From positions 35,353,595-35,417,594 of the forward strand of contig OX419338.1 in assembly GCA_948470475.1 (NCBI GenBank): DNA of 64,000 bases, given 5' to 3'. Made by a program: the position numbers and the translations under genes. Shown here in pieces: positions 1 to 11,628 of this stretch; the stretch's first letter is position 1; every line of letters starts with the position of its first letter. A model generated the notes under the pieces. That model was not told the DNA's origin. It made no database searches and worked only from the letters and a program-made list of their open reading frames with translations. This DNA is from Galaxea fascicularis (taxonomy: Eukaryota; Cnidaria; Anthozoa; Scleractinia; Euphylliidae).

Positions 1-372
1 TGTGATGAGCAAGCACATTTTTTCGTAAATGAAAAGGAACTTTAAAATTGGAATCTTTTTCTGAAGAAGAGGAAAACAATAAAGGTCTGTTAGTCTGGAT
101 TCAGCTTCCCTTGTTTTTAGAAATAATGCTGCTGGTTCTTCAGTACTAGATTTACTGGTAATCAAGCACTGTGGGTAATGTGCAAGAAATGGTGTCATCT
201 ATTTCTTTCTTGTGTTTGTGTTTTTTATTACCTAAACTGAGTTTTCTTCACATTGCGTACAGGTTTATTTGTCACTAAATTACCCTCCTATCTCATCTCA
301 TTTTTATTTTTTTGTTCTGTTTGTTTGTTTGCTTTCTTTTTGTATTTGCTGTTTTAAAAATATTTGCTACAA

Positions 373-766
373 AGTGCACCTAACCCCAAAACATTTTTTT
401 CGCAAAAATATTTTTTTTTGCACCTGTTAAAAAAGCATTGTGGCTTTTTTTACCCAAATCTTGACTTTATAGGATTCAGAACTTCATGACAGAGGCTGAG
501 GGGGCGTGGGTCTATTCCTTACGTCACAAACTTATATGCATCTTTGTGAAATTACATGCAAAGTAGATTGTGACATCAAGTAAGGAATAGACCCACTTCC
601 CTTCTGATGTAGTTGCAAAACAAATGATGGCTTAGTTTTTCATAAGGTTTGAAGCCTATGAAAAGTCAAGGTTTAGTAAGAAAAAGGGAAGGAAGCTTCA
701 ACGCGTTTCAAACAGGTGCAAAAATTTATTTTAGCAAAGAAATATTTTGGGGTAGGTGCACTTTAA
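373..766. mobile_element. MITE-like element with ~55-bp inverted arms
   Basis: The left arm (about 373-430) and right arm (about 706-766) are imperfect reverse complements. Both read from the outside as AAGTGCACCTA..CCCCAAAA and end inward at TTGCACCTGTT. No transposase frame is present, so this is probably a non-autonomous DNA transposon. A second hairpin element (506-596) sits in its loop. No target-site duplication could be fixed. Confidence 0.6.
506..596. mobile_element. Small palindromic MITE nested in the 373-766 element
   Basis: Arms reading GTGGGTCTATTCCTTAC at 506-522 and its reverse complement at 580-596 fold into a hairpin of about 90 bp. GTCACAA and TTGTGAC extend the pairing inward. 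It lies in the loop of a larger inverted-repeat element, so it inserted later. No coding capacity. Confidence 0.65.
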
Positions 767-2116
767 TATTATCGACAGGTTTTCGCTTTGTACTTATTTC
801 AACAATAACATTGAAACATGAACCTCGGTAAGCCATGTTCAGATTTTTCCATCCACGGCCATTTTACATGGATCATCACATGTTTCTGGGAATCAACAGA
901 TACATTAACTTACAACAGTCATGGAAAACGTAAGACAGGTCCATATTGAAAATTTCAATTTATGAATTATCTGCCTTTTTTTGAGTTCACAACGTAGTTC
1001 CTTGTTTTGATGACCAGCATTTTATTCTTACTGCATAGTTGAGTTTCAGTTTTTTAAATGCTAAAAAATAGCCGTTGTTATTGTCCTTGAAAACGGATTT
1101 ATTACCGTATTTTGATGATAAACATTAACATAGAAAATCACCAAAAGTCACAGTTACATTTATGAACCCCTATGAAATGCCAACGTCGCTGAAGTCACCT
1201 CACATAGTTTATATATCTTAGTATTGCTACATACAATAATCATTACATTTCTTATCCTTGTGGTGGCTCCATTTACTGAGCATGCGCGGTGAGTGAATTG
1301 CCTGATAAACGAAAAAAACATCGTAAAGTACCAAGAAACATTTGTTGACGTTCAAACGTGCGAGAATAAATTAAATCAATTGAAAACAGATTGGAATTTG
1401 GTCTGAAAGTTGGCATTTAAAAAGTTTGGCTTGTTTATAAAATAGTTAACGAGACGAACGGCTTCCTTGAGTCTTGTTATATGACAGGTGGCCCAATCAT
1501 GGTGTGTGATGTCACACCGCGATGGCCCACTTTCTAATTTCTCGCATTTATTAAAATCAGCCTTTGTTGCCTCGTTCAAGGTTAAATCTTCTTTTGAATT
1601 TTGCTGTTAAGAACAAGCCAACAGGTGCTAATTTGAATAAAAATAAAATAATATTAGAATAGGAGCCATTTTGGATGTAAAAAGATTTTTTTAGAAATTC
1701 AGTCGTATAAATGTAAAATGTAGATCATTTTGCTGAGCATGGCCGACGAAACTCTTGTCCTCTTTCATTGATCCACTTGTTGGCAACTACAATAGAAAAA
1801 TATTCGCGATAATGTTAAAACTAGAGTTATTTTATCTTGATGAATGAAGCTCTAGATGAGCAGGGAATAATTCACTAAGAAGACCAAAGTACTGAATGAG
1901 GAAAAAAAAAGTAAAATACGTCTGTGGAGAGACAGAAAATCTAGTGAGACACTGACTATAAAGAAGACTACTGAAAGTGGGTGGATTGGCAAAATTAGCT
2001 TGTGTCTCGCCTATCATTTTCCTGCCTCGCAGCCCAGTGAGTTTTGCAAAAGTGTAGGGTTACATTGCTAACTCCATAATTGAATCCAATCTTTCGCTAG
2101 AGTGTCGAACGCGAAA
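767..2116. other. No gene recognised
   Basis: AT-rich sequence with only short chance open frames and no recognisable protein family. No further inverted-repeat element was resolved here. Confidence 0.5.
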
Positions 2117-2605
2117 GAGGGTCCAGAAGGGGTAATGGGAACTGAGATTTGCCTGCTTTTGGACTGAGAAAATGGGATTTCATTTGGGTCAATTGGGACT
2201 GGGAGTAAAAATTATATAAATTGGATCGGGAAAAGACAGTAATAGTTAAACATTTTCTGAGTTTAGTAGCTAAAATAAAGTTATGGAAGGAGTTTAGATG
2301 GAGAAAAAGTCTAGAACAAACCAGAGACCTGCTCTCAGTGCAATATACCATGCAAACTTTCACGAAATTAACAAGCTTTTATGCCCATTACCCGGCTAAA
2401 CTAGCGCCCAGAAGAACAATTACTAATAGGACACAGAATTTTGTTTAAAATTCGCCGTAAAGATGAAAAACCTGCTCTGGGATTTCGTTTCAATTTGCCC
2501 ACTGGGACTGGGATTTGGTCTAAGGAAATGCTGGAAAATAGGATTTAGAACGGAAGAATTTGGGCTATAAAATAGGATTGACACCCTCCCCCCTTCAGGA
2601 CCCTC
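2117..2605. mobile_element. Non-autonomous DNA element with GAGGGTCC termini
   Basis: The terminal inverted repeats are GAGGGTCCAGAAGGGG at 2117 and the reverse complement of GAGGGTCCTGAAGGGG ending at 2605. The interior is unusually rich in G-runs of the type TGGGACTGGGA on the plus strand. The flanks GCGAAA (left) and ACGAAA (right) are compatible with a slightly decayed ~6-bp target-site duplication. No transposase frame. Confidence 0.55.
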
Positions 2606-3208
2606 ACGAAAGCCGCATTTGTATTGGTTTTGCTTTACTTCCCACAGGCCCAGGTAAAACGCCGTACTTCACTTGAACCGAACTAAACATAAGTCATGTG
2701 AAGTATGGGTTTGATTCAGTCAAGTTCCTCGAAACCCACAGTTCACTCCTCGGAACTGATAGTGTCCGCGGACAAATGTCCGAGCATATTTTCGCGCCAA
2801 ATGGAGAATACTGTTTATATAGGTCAATAGAATTGCATGCTAAGAACTGAACTGAAGATATGATGAAAGTTCCCTAAATACGCGGTTTTAGGAGCCCTTA
2901 TCGATCCCCGCTTACTTTAACCATATTTACCCCATTTTGAGCCCACAATCACAGGGCAGGCGGCATGCCTTGTTCTTTTATCCGGGCGTCCATATTTATC
3001 AAGGTTGTACCAGAACACTGCGTCACCCTACGATCACAACGGAAAAGAAAAACTATATTTGTAGTAATGCTAATTATTAACAGGTTTCTCATGTAATCGA
3101 CTATAGTTGTCATACTCAATTCCCAATTAATTGGAGGCGTGTACAATAATACATGCTAATTTTCCTTCCGCCCAAATAAGGTCTTGTTAGATCCTCGTAT
3201 TTAGATTT
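2606..3208. other. No gene recognised
   Basis: Unique-looking sequence. A minus-strand open frame at 2949-3146 resembles no known protein and lacks convincing splice context. Confidence 0.45.
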
Positions 3209-3490
3209 CAGGGGCGGATCCAGGATATTGAGAAAGAGGGGGCCGGTCACTGAAATTGGTATAGTGGCGCAATTTTGAAATTGAGACCGTCAGAGATGCG
3301 ATTTCCAGCATTTTGAGGATCTTTTTTTTTGAATTTCTTAAACAAAAATTATGTTCTTTGAATACGATGTCTGGATAAAATCAACTATTTCAATCATCCA
3401 AGGGATTGATTAAAAATATATATATATATATATATATTCAACAAAAGGGGGGGCCGCGGCCCCCTCGGCCCACCCCTAAATCCGCCCCTG
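3209..3490. mobile_element. hAT-like MITE, CAGGGGCGGAT termini, 5-bp TSD
   Basis: Terminal inverted repeats CAGGGGCGGATCCAGG (left) and the reverse complement of CAGGGGCGGATTTAGG (right) bound a 282-bp element. It is flanked by an exact 5-bp direct repeat GATTT (3204-3208 and 3491-3495). It contains a TA dinucleotide run (3418-3437) and a G/C-rich block. CA...TG ends with a 5-bp duplication fit the hAT superfamily; that assignment is inference. A relative lies at 8904-9096. Confidence 0.85.
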
Positions 3491-4334
3491 GATTTGGAAT
3501 GATTTTATCCAGAATCTCCATTATTATCCAAGGCATACAATTTGAAACGTAGATAATTAACTACAAGCAGTGGCACTACATGCTAGTCCAATTAAAAAAT
3601 ATCTTAGACTTCTGACTTGCGCATTGCCTAAGCGTCCGTCCTTGCTCAGTGCTTGCTCTCTTTTCAAGGCCCTTGGAATTCGTCTACTCAGTTCATTTAC
3701 GAATTGGGCAGCATGTATTCCTATAAAAATACTGACACAGGCTAATGAAGTAAACTTATTAAGTACCAACCTTCTTTGGGTAAACAACTTCTTCAATGTC
3801 CAGAAACACTGTCGCGCCACCAGCATCAACATTACTTAACTATGGAAACGATCAGAAAATGCACAGTTCTTGCCTGATGATTGTGAATTTCAATGCAACA
3901 GCGCAGCAGATTCAGTCAGAGTTTGATTTCGCTGCTCCCACCTCATTCGCAACCGATCAAAGAATTTTGAATAGGTGATTCGAACGCTCCCATTAAGAAG
4001 TCGTGGAAAATTCGACTTCTTATTTTATTTCAAAATTCTTTGTATAGTCTGATAGCCAGCGTTATAAGCTTTAATTTGGCATGGGGATTTAGGTAACTAC
4101 AGTTTAAACCAGACACGCTACATCGTTTGGACGCGAGACACCTCTAAAGGTACACGGTAACCTTAATTGCATCAGCGGACTGTTGAAAACTTACATAAAA
4201 TAATACGGTAGCAATCCTGTCGCCAGATTGACCGAAGGGCAAACTTCCGTCCGCATTCTGAAAAATAATTTAGCAAAACATATGAGATACATCGCAGTTT
4301 TCTCCACAAGTCTGACGCCCTTTCATCTTGGGGA
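3491..4334. other. No gene recognised
   Basis: Open frames on both strands at 3557-3839 overlap each other and match no family I know. Most likely non-coding. Confidence 0.45.
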
Positions 4335-4860
4335 TATCATCATCTTCATCATCATCAGCAGCAGGGCTAAATTCACTCCTGGCGGAGAAACCCCTCCCTG
4401 GATTGATCCCACAGGTATCTCTCCTCAGCTAATTTTGACCATGCGGGTCCAAGCTGTCTGGTGGGATCATCTCTCCATCGTATTTTTGGACGGCCCTATT
4501 TTCTGGTCCTATCTCTTTGGGTCCACTCTGTCCCTCTGATAGTCCACCGATTATCTGATAGCCGCGCAATGTGACCTGCCCATCTATGTTTTGCCATCCT
4601 GATAACGTTGACGATGTCGCTCACACCAGTTTCTTGTCGAATCAACGTGTTTCGCTTTCGGTCACGAAGGGTAATGCCCAGCTTTTTGCGTTCTATCTTT
4701 CGTTGTGCGACCGCAAACTTCTCCGTTATTGTGTTGTTCAGTGCTTATGTCTCGCAACCATAAGTCATTACTGGTAGAATGTACTCATCGTGTATCTCCC
4801 TCTTGATTGGCTTCATACTTGCCTTGCGGCAACCCATGAAACCATGACAACCGGAAACCC
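4335..4860 (-). mobile_element. 5'-truncated RTE-clade LINE, C-terminal reverse-transcriptase end
   Basis: Translated on the minus strand, the region gives the conserved end of a LINE reverse-transcriptase protein. It shows a YILPVMTYGCET block, then KLGITLRDRKR, RWAGHIARLSDNRW and GRPKIRWRDD, in the order typical of RTE-type elements. In-frame stops interrupt it after CET and in the TRK*GRP stretch, so it is dead. The 3' end runs into a (TGA)n-like tail (4337-4360), as is usual for RTE elements. The 5' part is missing, which is the normal result of incomplete target-primed reverse transcription. Confidence 0.85.
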
Positions 4861-6732
4861 ATGACTCTTCCTCATTAAAACACCAGGTTACATCATTGCC
4901 AGGGAACGGACCATTAGAAAAACGAAGGGAGGCGGGCGGGATTTTCAGTTTGCGTGATTTTCTAAATAGTGGTAGATTTAGCTAAATAGTGATAGGTCTG
5001 TTGTGAGTTTAAAAGTTAACTAAAGTTAATTAGCCGGTATCAGCCTTTTCTTTTTCTGATACTCAGATTACTAGATAAGTTAACGATATACCAAAAAAAC
5101 AATTTAGGTATCATTACCGACACTATGTAAATCAGTTGTAACTCTTGAACTCGCATTTGTTAATTTTAGTATCATTTCTACCCTTGATAATGGCGTCATG
5201 AAGTCGCCGAAACGTCGGGAAATTATATCGCTTATTTTTACTTGTCTATGTATTACCGACACTAACGGATTTTGTATTATCTTTGAGCTCTCAAACAAAA
5301 ACCTTATCCTCAAAGGACTTTTGTTATTATCTCCTTCCACTGTCAGCGGTTAACTTCGCAAGGGAGGATATAAACAGGAGAGGTTACCTTAATTATGATA
5401 ACTCGTGAGAGTTGTTATTAATACCGAGCCCACCTGGACATAATCGTGGTGAGGTTCGTAATGGCCCCCTAAGCCGTAATTGGCAACCTGAAAGAGAAGA
5501 AAATGCATCACACACTTCATAAAAGAATGTACCGTGCTATAGTAACAAGGTCTGTATGGATTACATATACGGGCAAATAAACTGGCGCCGATGTGAAAGG
5601 GCTACACAATGACCCACATAGGCTTGTATGCTGGACCCTGGCAAACGCAAGTTTGTCTGATCCTGTTTGGGTCATATTAGCCTTATACCATGACCCATTG
5701 CTTAGAAATGTTGCGGCTCGTTGTACCTGGAATCACATGTCAAGCATTCATAGAGGTGGAGCCGAGAGTTGACGATACCCCAGCGATATTACCCCAGGGA
5801 TATTAGTCTTTATACCATGCCATAGAAAATACAGCCAATAAGAATGCAGGAAGGCCGTTCTATATTCGTCGGTATTCCACCGAACCTTCCAATCAATCAG
5901 TGCAATTCGACAGTATCACACCCAACCTTCCAATTTTCTTTGCATACACACTCGCCCAAAGGCTCGTACGTATACAAAGAAAATACAAGAGACTTGTGGG
6001 ATATTTCAGGGTATACCACTCGCAAGCATTACATAACTGGTATGTATCGCTCACTTCCAAGGGCTATGAAGAGCTCGAGATACGGGGTCGTTCCTGCCCA
6101 AAATATATGGGGAGATCTTGGGAGTATTAACCCCAGGGATAAGTATACGTCTCTGCTTACCTGTAAAGGCTCGGCATGTTCTGGGCGGAGGGATAGGCCA
6201 ACTATAGTTTGAATTCTTTGGCTTATTCTGTTGATTGTCGGTGAGACGCCGTCTTCCAGCCACGCGCTGACAATAAGAACAGCCAGAAGAAAGAGAGAGA
6301 TGAGGGGATGGAGGGCTGAGTGAAAAACACTGAATTTGTGCTACATTACAGACCTTGCATCTTCAGTTGAATTCAAGGGCCTTGCCAGGATAGCAATCTG
6401 CTTATCCTCCTTTCCCTCTTGTTCTATAGATTGATAGAATTTTTAAGCAGACGATCTCATCATAAAGTAAACGCTTATCTCTCCAACATGCACAGAATTA
6501 AGCAGTTTCCGCTCTGGCTTCTGTTAAGGATTTTTCTTATAGACTATCTTTAACCTCATTTAAGCTTCGCCATTACATGTCTGTTTAGTTGTCAGCTTCT
6601 TTCGCGCGAAGATAAGTTGAATTTCCAACCTAAAAATGGAAGTGTCATAAACAGTGCCTTCGATTATTTTGTCAGAAGTTAAATCATTAAGTGAGAGCTC
6701 ATCTGGGAAACACACCTCAAAAGGTTCAGTGC
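4861..6732. other. No gene recognised
   Basis: Two overlapping plus-strand open frames (5844-6212, 5900-6130) have no family resemblance. A Penelope-associated hammerhead-like remnant is annotated separately at 5170-5215. Otherwise unexplained sequence. Confidence 0.45.
5170..5215 (+). ncRNA. Degenerate hammerhead-like motif (Penelope-type)
   Basis: The plus strand reads TTGATAA, then a stem with GGCG pairing to CGCC, then CGAAACGTCGGG. This is the arrangement of the hammerhead motifs found at Penelope-like element ends. The CTGANGA box is mutated and the cleavage triplet is not evident, so this is probably a dead remnant. Confidence 0.4.
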
Positions 6733-7267
6733 TGGAAAACGACTGCGCAAGTTACAAAATCGCGCGGGAAAACTGGTGACGACAGCGTAAAACTATAGCA
6801 ACATGATACATAACATGGAAAGAACCGTCGTAAGAACCACCACTTCGCGTCCAATTTTCTACAGGTGTTCAGTCATAAAACTGTTGTGCTCAAAAGATAT
6901 TTTGTACAACTGTCCCAACCCCGACCTGCTCCCAACGTCAGTGGCTTCATAACTCAGTTGATTAGAGCATCGCACTGGTATTGCGAGGTCACGGGTTCAA
7001 ACCCCGTTGAAGTCCCGAATTTTTTTACGCTTCTTTACGCAGTTCACAACTGCGAGGATCAGTCTTCATTTGATTTCACATCTGCAGTTCATATATGAGT
7101 TATTTTCATATATATCATCCACAAGCTTAAGTCTGTTTAGAAACTCTTGTCCCAGGTGGAAAACCACGCAGCCATTTTTTCAGCCATTTTGCGTATCATG
7201 TTGCTATATGGTTTTACGTTGTCATCTCCAGTCTTACCGCGCGATTTCGTGACTTGGACAGTTTCTA
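6733..7267. mobile_element. Inverted-repeat DNA element hosting a SINE
   Basis: Arms at 6733-6819 and 7184-7267 are imperfect reverse complements, sharing AAATCGCGCGG, GTAAAAC and TAGCAACATGATAC. The loop carries the tRNA-headed SINE at 6943-7120. No transposase frame is seen. Confidence 0.65.
6943..7120 (+). mobile_element. tRNA-derived SINE
   Basis: The first 73 bases (6943-7015) fold as a tRNA cloverleaf. The 7-bp acceptor stem pairs fully with one G-T wobble, the anticodon stem TCGCA/TGCGA and T-stem ACGGG/CCCGT are perfect, and the TTCAAAC loop is intact. The anticodon loop CTGGTAT puts GGT (threonine) at positions 34-36. The D-arm is damaged (A10 and GA for GG at 18-19). An unrelated tail continues directly to about 7120 with a repeated TTCATATAT motif, the structure of a SINE rather than a free tRNA gene. 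Confidence 0.7.
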
Positions 7268-7900
7268 GCTCTGTCAAATGAGCCCTATTAATCACTGTCT
7301 TCTCATTCCACTTCAGGGCGTTTCCTCTCTTTTGACTGTTTCACTGTTGGGTGATCGCCCGCAGGAAATTATCTCCTGCAGTGGAATTCTCACCTCTGAC
7401 TGATTCTGTATTCCGCTTTTAGTTGATTCCCGCTACTCGTATCGGTGACAACGGCTCTCTTGAGCTAAGTACGAAGGAAAGATAATAAGCGGGTTATAAG
7501 GGATACATGACTGATTGAATGGGAAATGAATTACGGAATGAAGGAATGAACAATCGAGTCTTCCCGCGGTAGGACTGTGTTAGGTGATTGACCCCTCAAA
7601 ATACGACAAAGTACTATGCGTAAATTAATTTAATGTCCAGTTTACTACACTATGGGCTTGTTCAATATCTCATTAGGCTTTCGTAGAATTCGCAAAACCA
7701 CTACACTAATGGATCTTTCGCCTTGCTTAATTTCATGGTCGGCTATCCATTATTTTGCTAGATACCAACCAACCATTATGAAGTTGTGTTCAGAATATAC
7801 TCATACCCGAGAGTGTACAATTGATTTCCATAAGGACATTTTTACTGCGCACAAAGTTCTAGCTGCTGTATAGCGTATGATACGCAATCCATTTACTGAC
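7268..7900. other. Intron or downstream sequence of the P4HA gene, no exon found
   Basis: A plus-strand open frame at 7652-7873 ends with a short BTB-like stretch (TAHKVLAAV) but no further domain. I do not call it a gene. No exon encoding the prolyl 4-hydroxylase catalytic core was recognised on the minus strand. Confidence 0.4.
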
Positions 7901-10900
7901 CTGCGGTCTTGCTAGCTTTTTCACATGCTCCATTTCCTTGTCCGTGATGACATCATGAAGCAGATAAAGATCTGGATCCAGGTTTAGCATCTCCATCTTG
8001 ACCGGCTTCAGTAGCATTGTGGGTAGGTTCTTGTTGTAAAAGCAAGAGAGCTTGTCTGTTTCTTTTCGACTCTAAAAATGTGAAGAAAAAAGAAACAACA
8101 ACAACTCGATTATCTAGCGTTTAAGTTCATGCCTCGTAGTAAAATCTTGATGGTTTTTGATGTTTTAGAAGGATAACTGTCTAATTTGGTTTTAACAGAT
8201 TTTAGCAATGCAATCGTTAAGTTATCCCCTAAAAGACTTGTTACTCTGCTTAAGTGGGAAGCGAATTTGCTTGAGAGAAAATTAACCAACTGCTAATTTA
8301 ACTGGCGTTGTTGTTAAGAAAAAAAAAGGTGTAAGAAAAGCAGTTGTTGGTTTGACTACCTTTCGAGATACCCCTCGGCATAACCTTTCGTAGGTAAGCG
8401 TGAAGTTTTCCTTATTCTTGTTCTTGTTGTTTGCCGTTTTCTTTGGCTGTGGAGTATGATGTGTATCGCGATTCATCAGCTCGGCCCTGAAGTGTTTCAG
8501 GTTGGTTTTCGCTTGTTCATGCTCGGGATCTGCGCAGAATAACAGAACAGTGGGATGAGAGAAGACTGGGTACGATCTTGGTCACTACTTCCTTTTTTCC
8601 CATCCCAGGGCAACCCGCGCGCTTCAACTCACAAGGTAAAGTAGCAAGGTCAAGAGCGATTAAAGAAGAGCGAAACTTCCCTTTTAAGCCGGGGAAAGCG
8701 TTTAGTTTCTACACGGCAGTTGTTCCAAATGCTGATCAGATTCAACAGGATCCAGGTCCATATCTATATCTAATCTTTGCTTCCACTTGAGCAAGTGAAC
8801 AGGGACTGGGTACAAGTTGGTTTTTTTACCTTTGTTGAGTAACTCTTTGATGTGCATAATGGCGTCCTCGAGGAGTCCAACCTATAAAAATCAAAACTTT
8901 AAACAGGCGCGAATCCAGGATTTTTTAATGAAGGGGGGGGGGGGGGGGTGGCTGATACAGTTGGCCACCAAACTATACCATGTTTTTTGGGACCCATGCA
9001 TGTATTTCCTTTTTTTCACGTATTAGATTTTTATGGAGGGCTTCTCCGAAGGGGGGTGGCTAGCCACCCAATCCATCCCCCCTGGATCCGCCCCTGTTAA
9101 ATCACCTTGCTATATAAAGGACAGACTTGCTGCCAAGTCGACTTTAATCAGCGATGAGGTCGCGAGACGAATCGCGAGTCGTTTTCCGTCACGAAAGATA
9201 AAAAGAGAACCGGACTTTGAGAAAGTCTACTGACTAATTTAACAGTTTCTTTGTAGCAGCAAAATTAAAAGCTTGCGTCGATCGCCACTGGGCCATCGAC
9301 ATATTCACTTGTTCCCCTTGACATCCACTACAAATTTTGTCGTCCCGAAAAGTAACTGCATATTAGTACGTTATTGACATGCATTAAGTGAAGATATCAA
9401 CAGTATCGACACAATTTACTGCTTTTAAAACGTGGAGGAAACTTTTAGAAATCCATTGATGCTTTCCACTACTTGTTCTATTCCAACATCTATGTCTGCT
9501 TTTTCTTTAGGCTGACGTTTTTGGTTCAGATTTCAATATTAGAAGAGAAAACCAGAACCTACTGAATTATAATGCCACGTTTGCCATTCTCAACATTACG
9601 TCAATTTTATTAAATGGCTGGCAATAACGTCCAAAAGTTGATTCGCTTTACCCCCCCCCCCCCCCCTCATCGCCCTAAACGTCCAGTTGACATTAAGCGG
9701 GGAAGAAGTGAATACGTCGACGACCCCTACCCCAGACAAAAGACCATCTGAAGTACATAGCTGTCTGTACGACAATGTCTGTATGGATTAATTTTCTCTT
9801 GGTCAAAAAATATGGTCTTGGTTGTGGTTGGGGAGAAAAACAAAGGAAGGGGGGTGGTGAAGGGGAATATCTAGGTAAGGCCGGGGAATGCATGTGTTCT
9901 ACTGTAGAGACAGAACCCTGACGTCATCTTTTGGGCGTAGCTGGAACTTGGAAAGCGTTTCCAAGCAAAACCATTTCATGACTTTTCGAGTGGAAAAAAG
10001 AAAACAAGAGGCAAAAGGCGAATTAGACTGAATATCAAACCACAACTTTTGCCCCTCTGAAGATATTGCAATCTTCTTCTTTCTCTGTCTGTTTCATGGT
10101 CCGCTTGCACACTTCGCTAAGAAGGACGCGGGCTCTGAGAATGAGATTCATTCTGTGAAAGTTTCTTGCAGCGTTAACATGTTTATAGAGCAATCCAAGT
10201 GTGATTAACCACAACACGCCGAACAGAGTTACCTCAAGGTCACTCACCTGGTACTCGGCCCAGGATAAATATAGTAGTACGTCAGGTTCTGCTAGAGCAC
10301 CACTGTATTCGTACGGTGAGCTCATTCGCCTTAGCGCTTCTCTCATCCAGCCAATCACGTCCTCGTAATATTCCAGTTTATGGCTGACCACGCCTAACTC
10401 ATAGCACTCATCGACGCCCAGTCCCCCAACGGATATCCCGCCATGTAGCTCACCATCAGCGATTGCGCGTGCGCTGAGGTTGTAAACATCTTGAATGCGC
10501 AGAATCGCGGAGATACTTCCCATGAAATCTTGCGACGTCGGGAACGCTGGGCGGTTGATGTTTAGTTCCCATTGAAGATCTGGAAACAAATTGTTCACTT
10601 CTACTTATTTATTAGAGTTAACCTCGAATGTCACCTCTATTCCCAGAAGATCGATAACCTATGAACAAATTTTAACTGAGATAGGAATATGACAACTTTC
10701 CAGAAAAAAATGAGTGAAAAAATTTACAGTGCTACCGAGCAATGTACTAGTGTTAATGTTGGAGTTCGTCAGCATTCCAAGCTTTAAACCAAGAATTAAC
10801 AACCTTTTCTGCAAATCGGTTTGGATCATACTAAACCCATAATTTCAGGGATGTACGTTTACAGGTTCTCTAATCTTCTACTTGGCATATCTTGCCATGC

Positions 10901-11628
10901 CATAAAACATGATGGAGTGATATTCAGTCCAACAGCTGGTCCAAGCTCTGAATTTTGCGAATGAACAGATCAGAATATTGACTTTAAAATAAACATATTC
11001 TGCCGGTAAATTTCTGTTTTTCATTTTATAAATACGGGTTTAGATTAGATCGAGGTTCAGTAATTTAACTGGTGTGATGCGGATCACCTGTGGTAAGATT
11101 ATAATTTACTCCCGAGGGAGATGTTAACAAACTCTTATAAACACGTGAAAACTGTTAACGCCGACTACTTGCTTCTGGTACTAATCTTTCCATTTTTTGT
11201 CGGCATTGAATAAAGAAGATTTTGTCAAATTTGTGATCATTGAATATTAGCTAATCTGGAAATCAAATGATGGAAACTAAGTTTGCTCACTTGTGCTTAC
11301 CGTTTGCGGTTCCCTTCACCAAGTATGAGTCCAACTCTCTCCAGTGCCTTGTAAACCTTCTTACAAGCTGGAAGGAATTGATCGGGTGGAAGACATATTT
11401 TTCGATATCGCTTTTAGCGATCTCGTTTTCCTTTCTTACACGATCGGCAAATTTTCGGAGAATTTCCGGAGCTTCCGATCGTTTTTCCAGATAACTATCG
11501 AGAGATTTAGACAGTGATCCTTCTAAGCGAACTAAGCCTTTGAGTCGTGCGAGCGAGGTGAATATTTCCCCCTGCAGAACGCTTGACAACATGGAGATCC
11601 CCACTGTTACCAAAACCCATTTGACCAT
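7901..11628 (-). CDS. P4HA: Prolyl 4-hydroxylase alpha subunit (collagen P4HA), first five coding exons
   Basis: Collagen prolyl 4-hydroxylase alpha subunits hydroxylate Y-position prolines of procollagen in the endoplasmic reticulum, using iron, 2-oxoglutarate and ascorbate. Minus-strand exons are 11301-11628, 10248-10579, 8830-8881, 8360-8529 and 7901-8071. All junctions are GT-AG and the frame stays open for 351 codons. The start gives a clear signal peptide (about residues 1-20), followed by EIFTS as in animal orthologues. HPINSFQL and then LRIQDVYNL and ECYELG-type motifs (ECYELGVV) mark the N-terminal dimerisation and TPR-like peptide-binding domains; LSWAEYQ and DPEHEQAKTNL continue the latter. 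YERLCRG and CFYNKN precede the catalytic domain. The sequence stops at KKLARPQ with a good donor. The catalytic exons (iron-binding HxD...H and the 2-oxoglutarate lysine) were not found and presumably lie beyond the left edge. Intron 2 holds the hAT-like MITE at 8904-9096. Confidence 0.93.
8904..9096. mobile_element. hAT-like MITE in P4HA intron 2, 5-bp TSD
   Basis: Ends CAGGCGCGAATCCAGGA and the reverse complement of CAGGGGCGGATCCAG bound 193 bp flanked by an exact TTAAA duplication (8899-8903, 9097-9101). It contains a run of 16 G (8933-8948). Same family as 3209-3490. It starts 22 bp upstream of the acceptor of the 52-bp exon 3. Confidence 0.85.
9097..10247. other. P4HA intron 2, remaining part
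   Basis: Non-coding intron sequence. It includes a homopolymer of 16 C (9651-9666). A minus-strand open frame at 9693-9893 is purine/pyrimidine-biased chance coding. Confidence 0.6.
10580..11300. other. P4HA intron 1
   Basis: The donor GTAAGC (11295-11300, minus strand) and acceptor TTTCCAG (ending at 10580) bound a 721-bp intron. No element was recognised inside. Confidence 0.8.

Noticed and set aside
6943..7015. Functional tRNA-Thr gene
   Set aside because: The D-arm is damaged, the anticodon is atypical, and a SINE-like body follows directly.
7652..7873. Plus-strand frame ending in a BTB-like TAHKVLAAV stretch
   Set aside because: Only about a dozen residues resemble a BTB start, with no following domain or splice donor in a sensible place.
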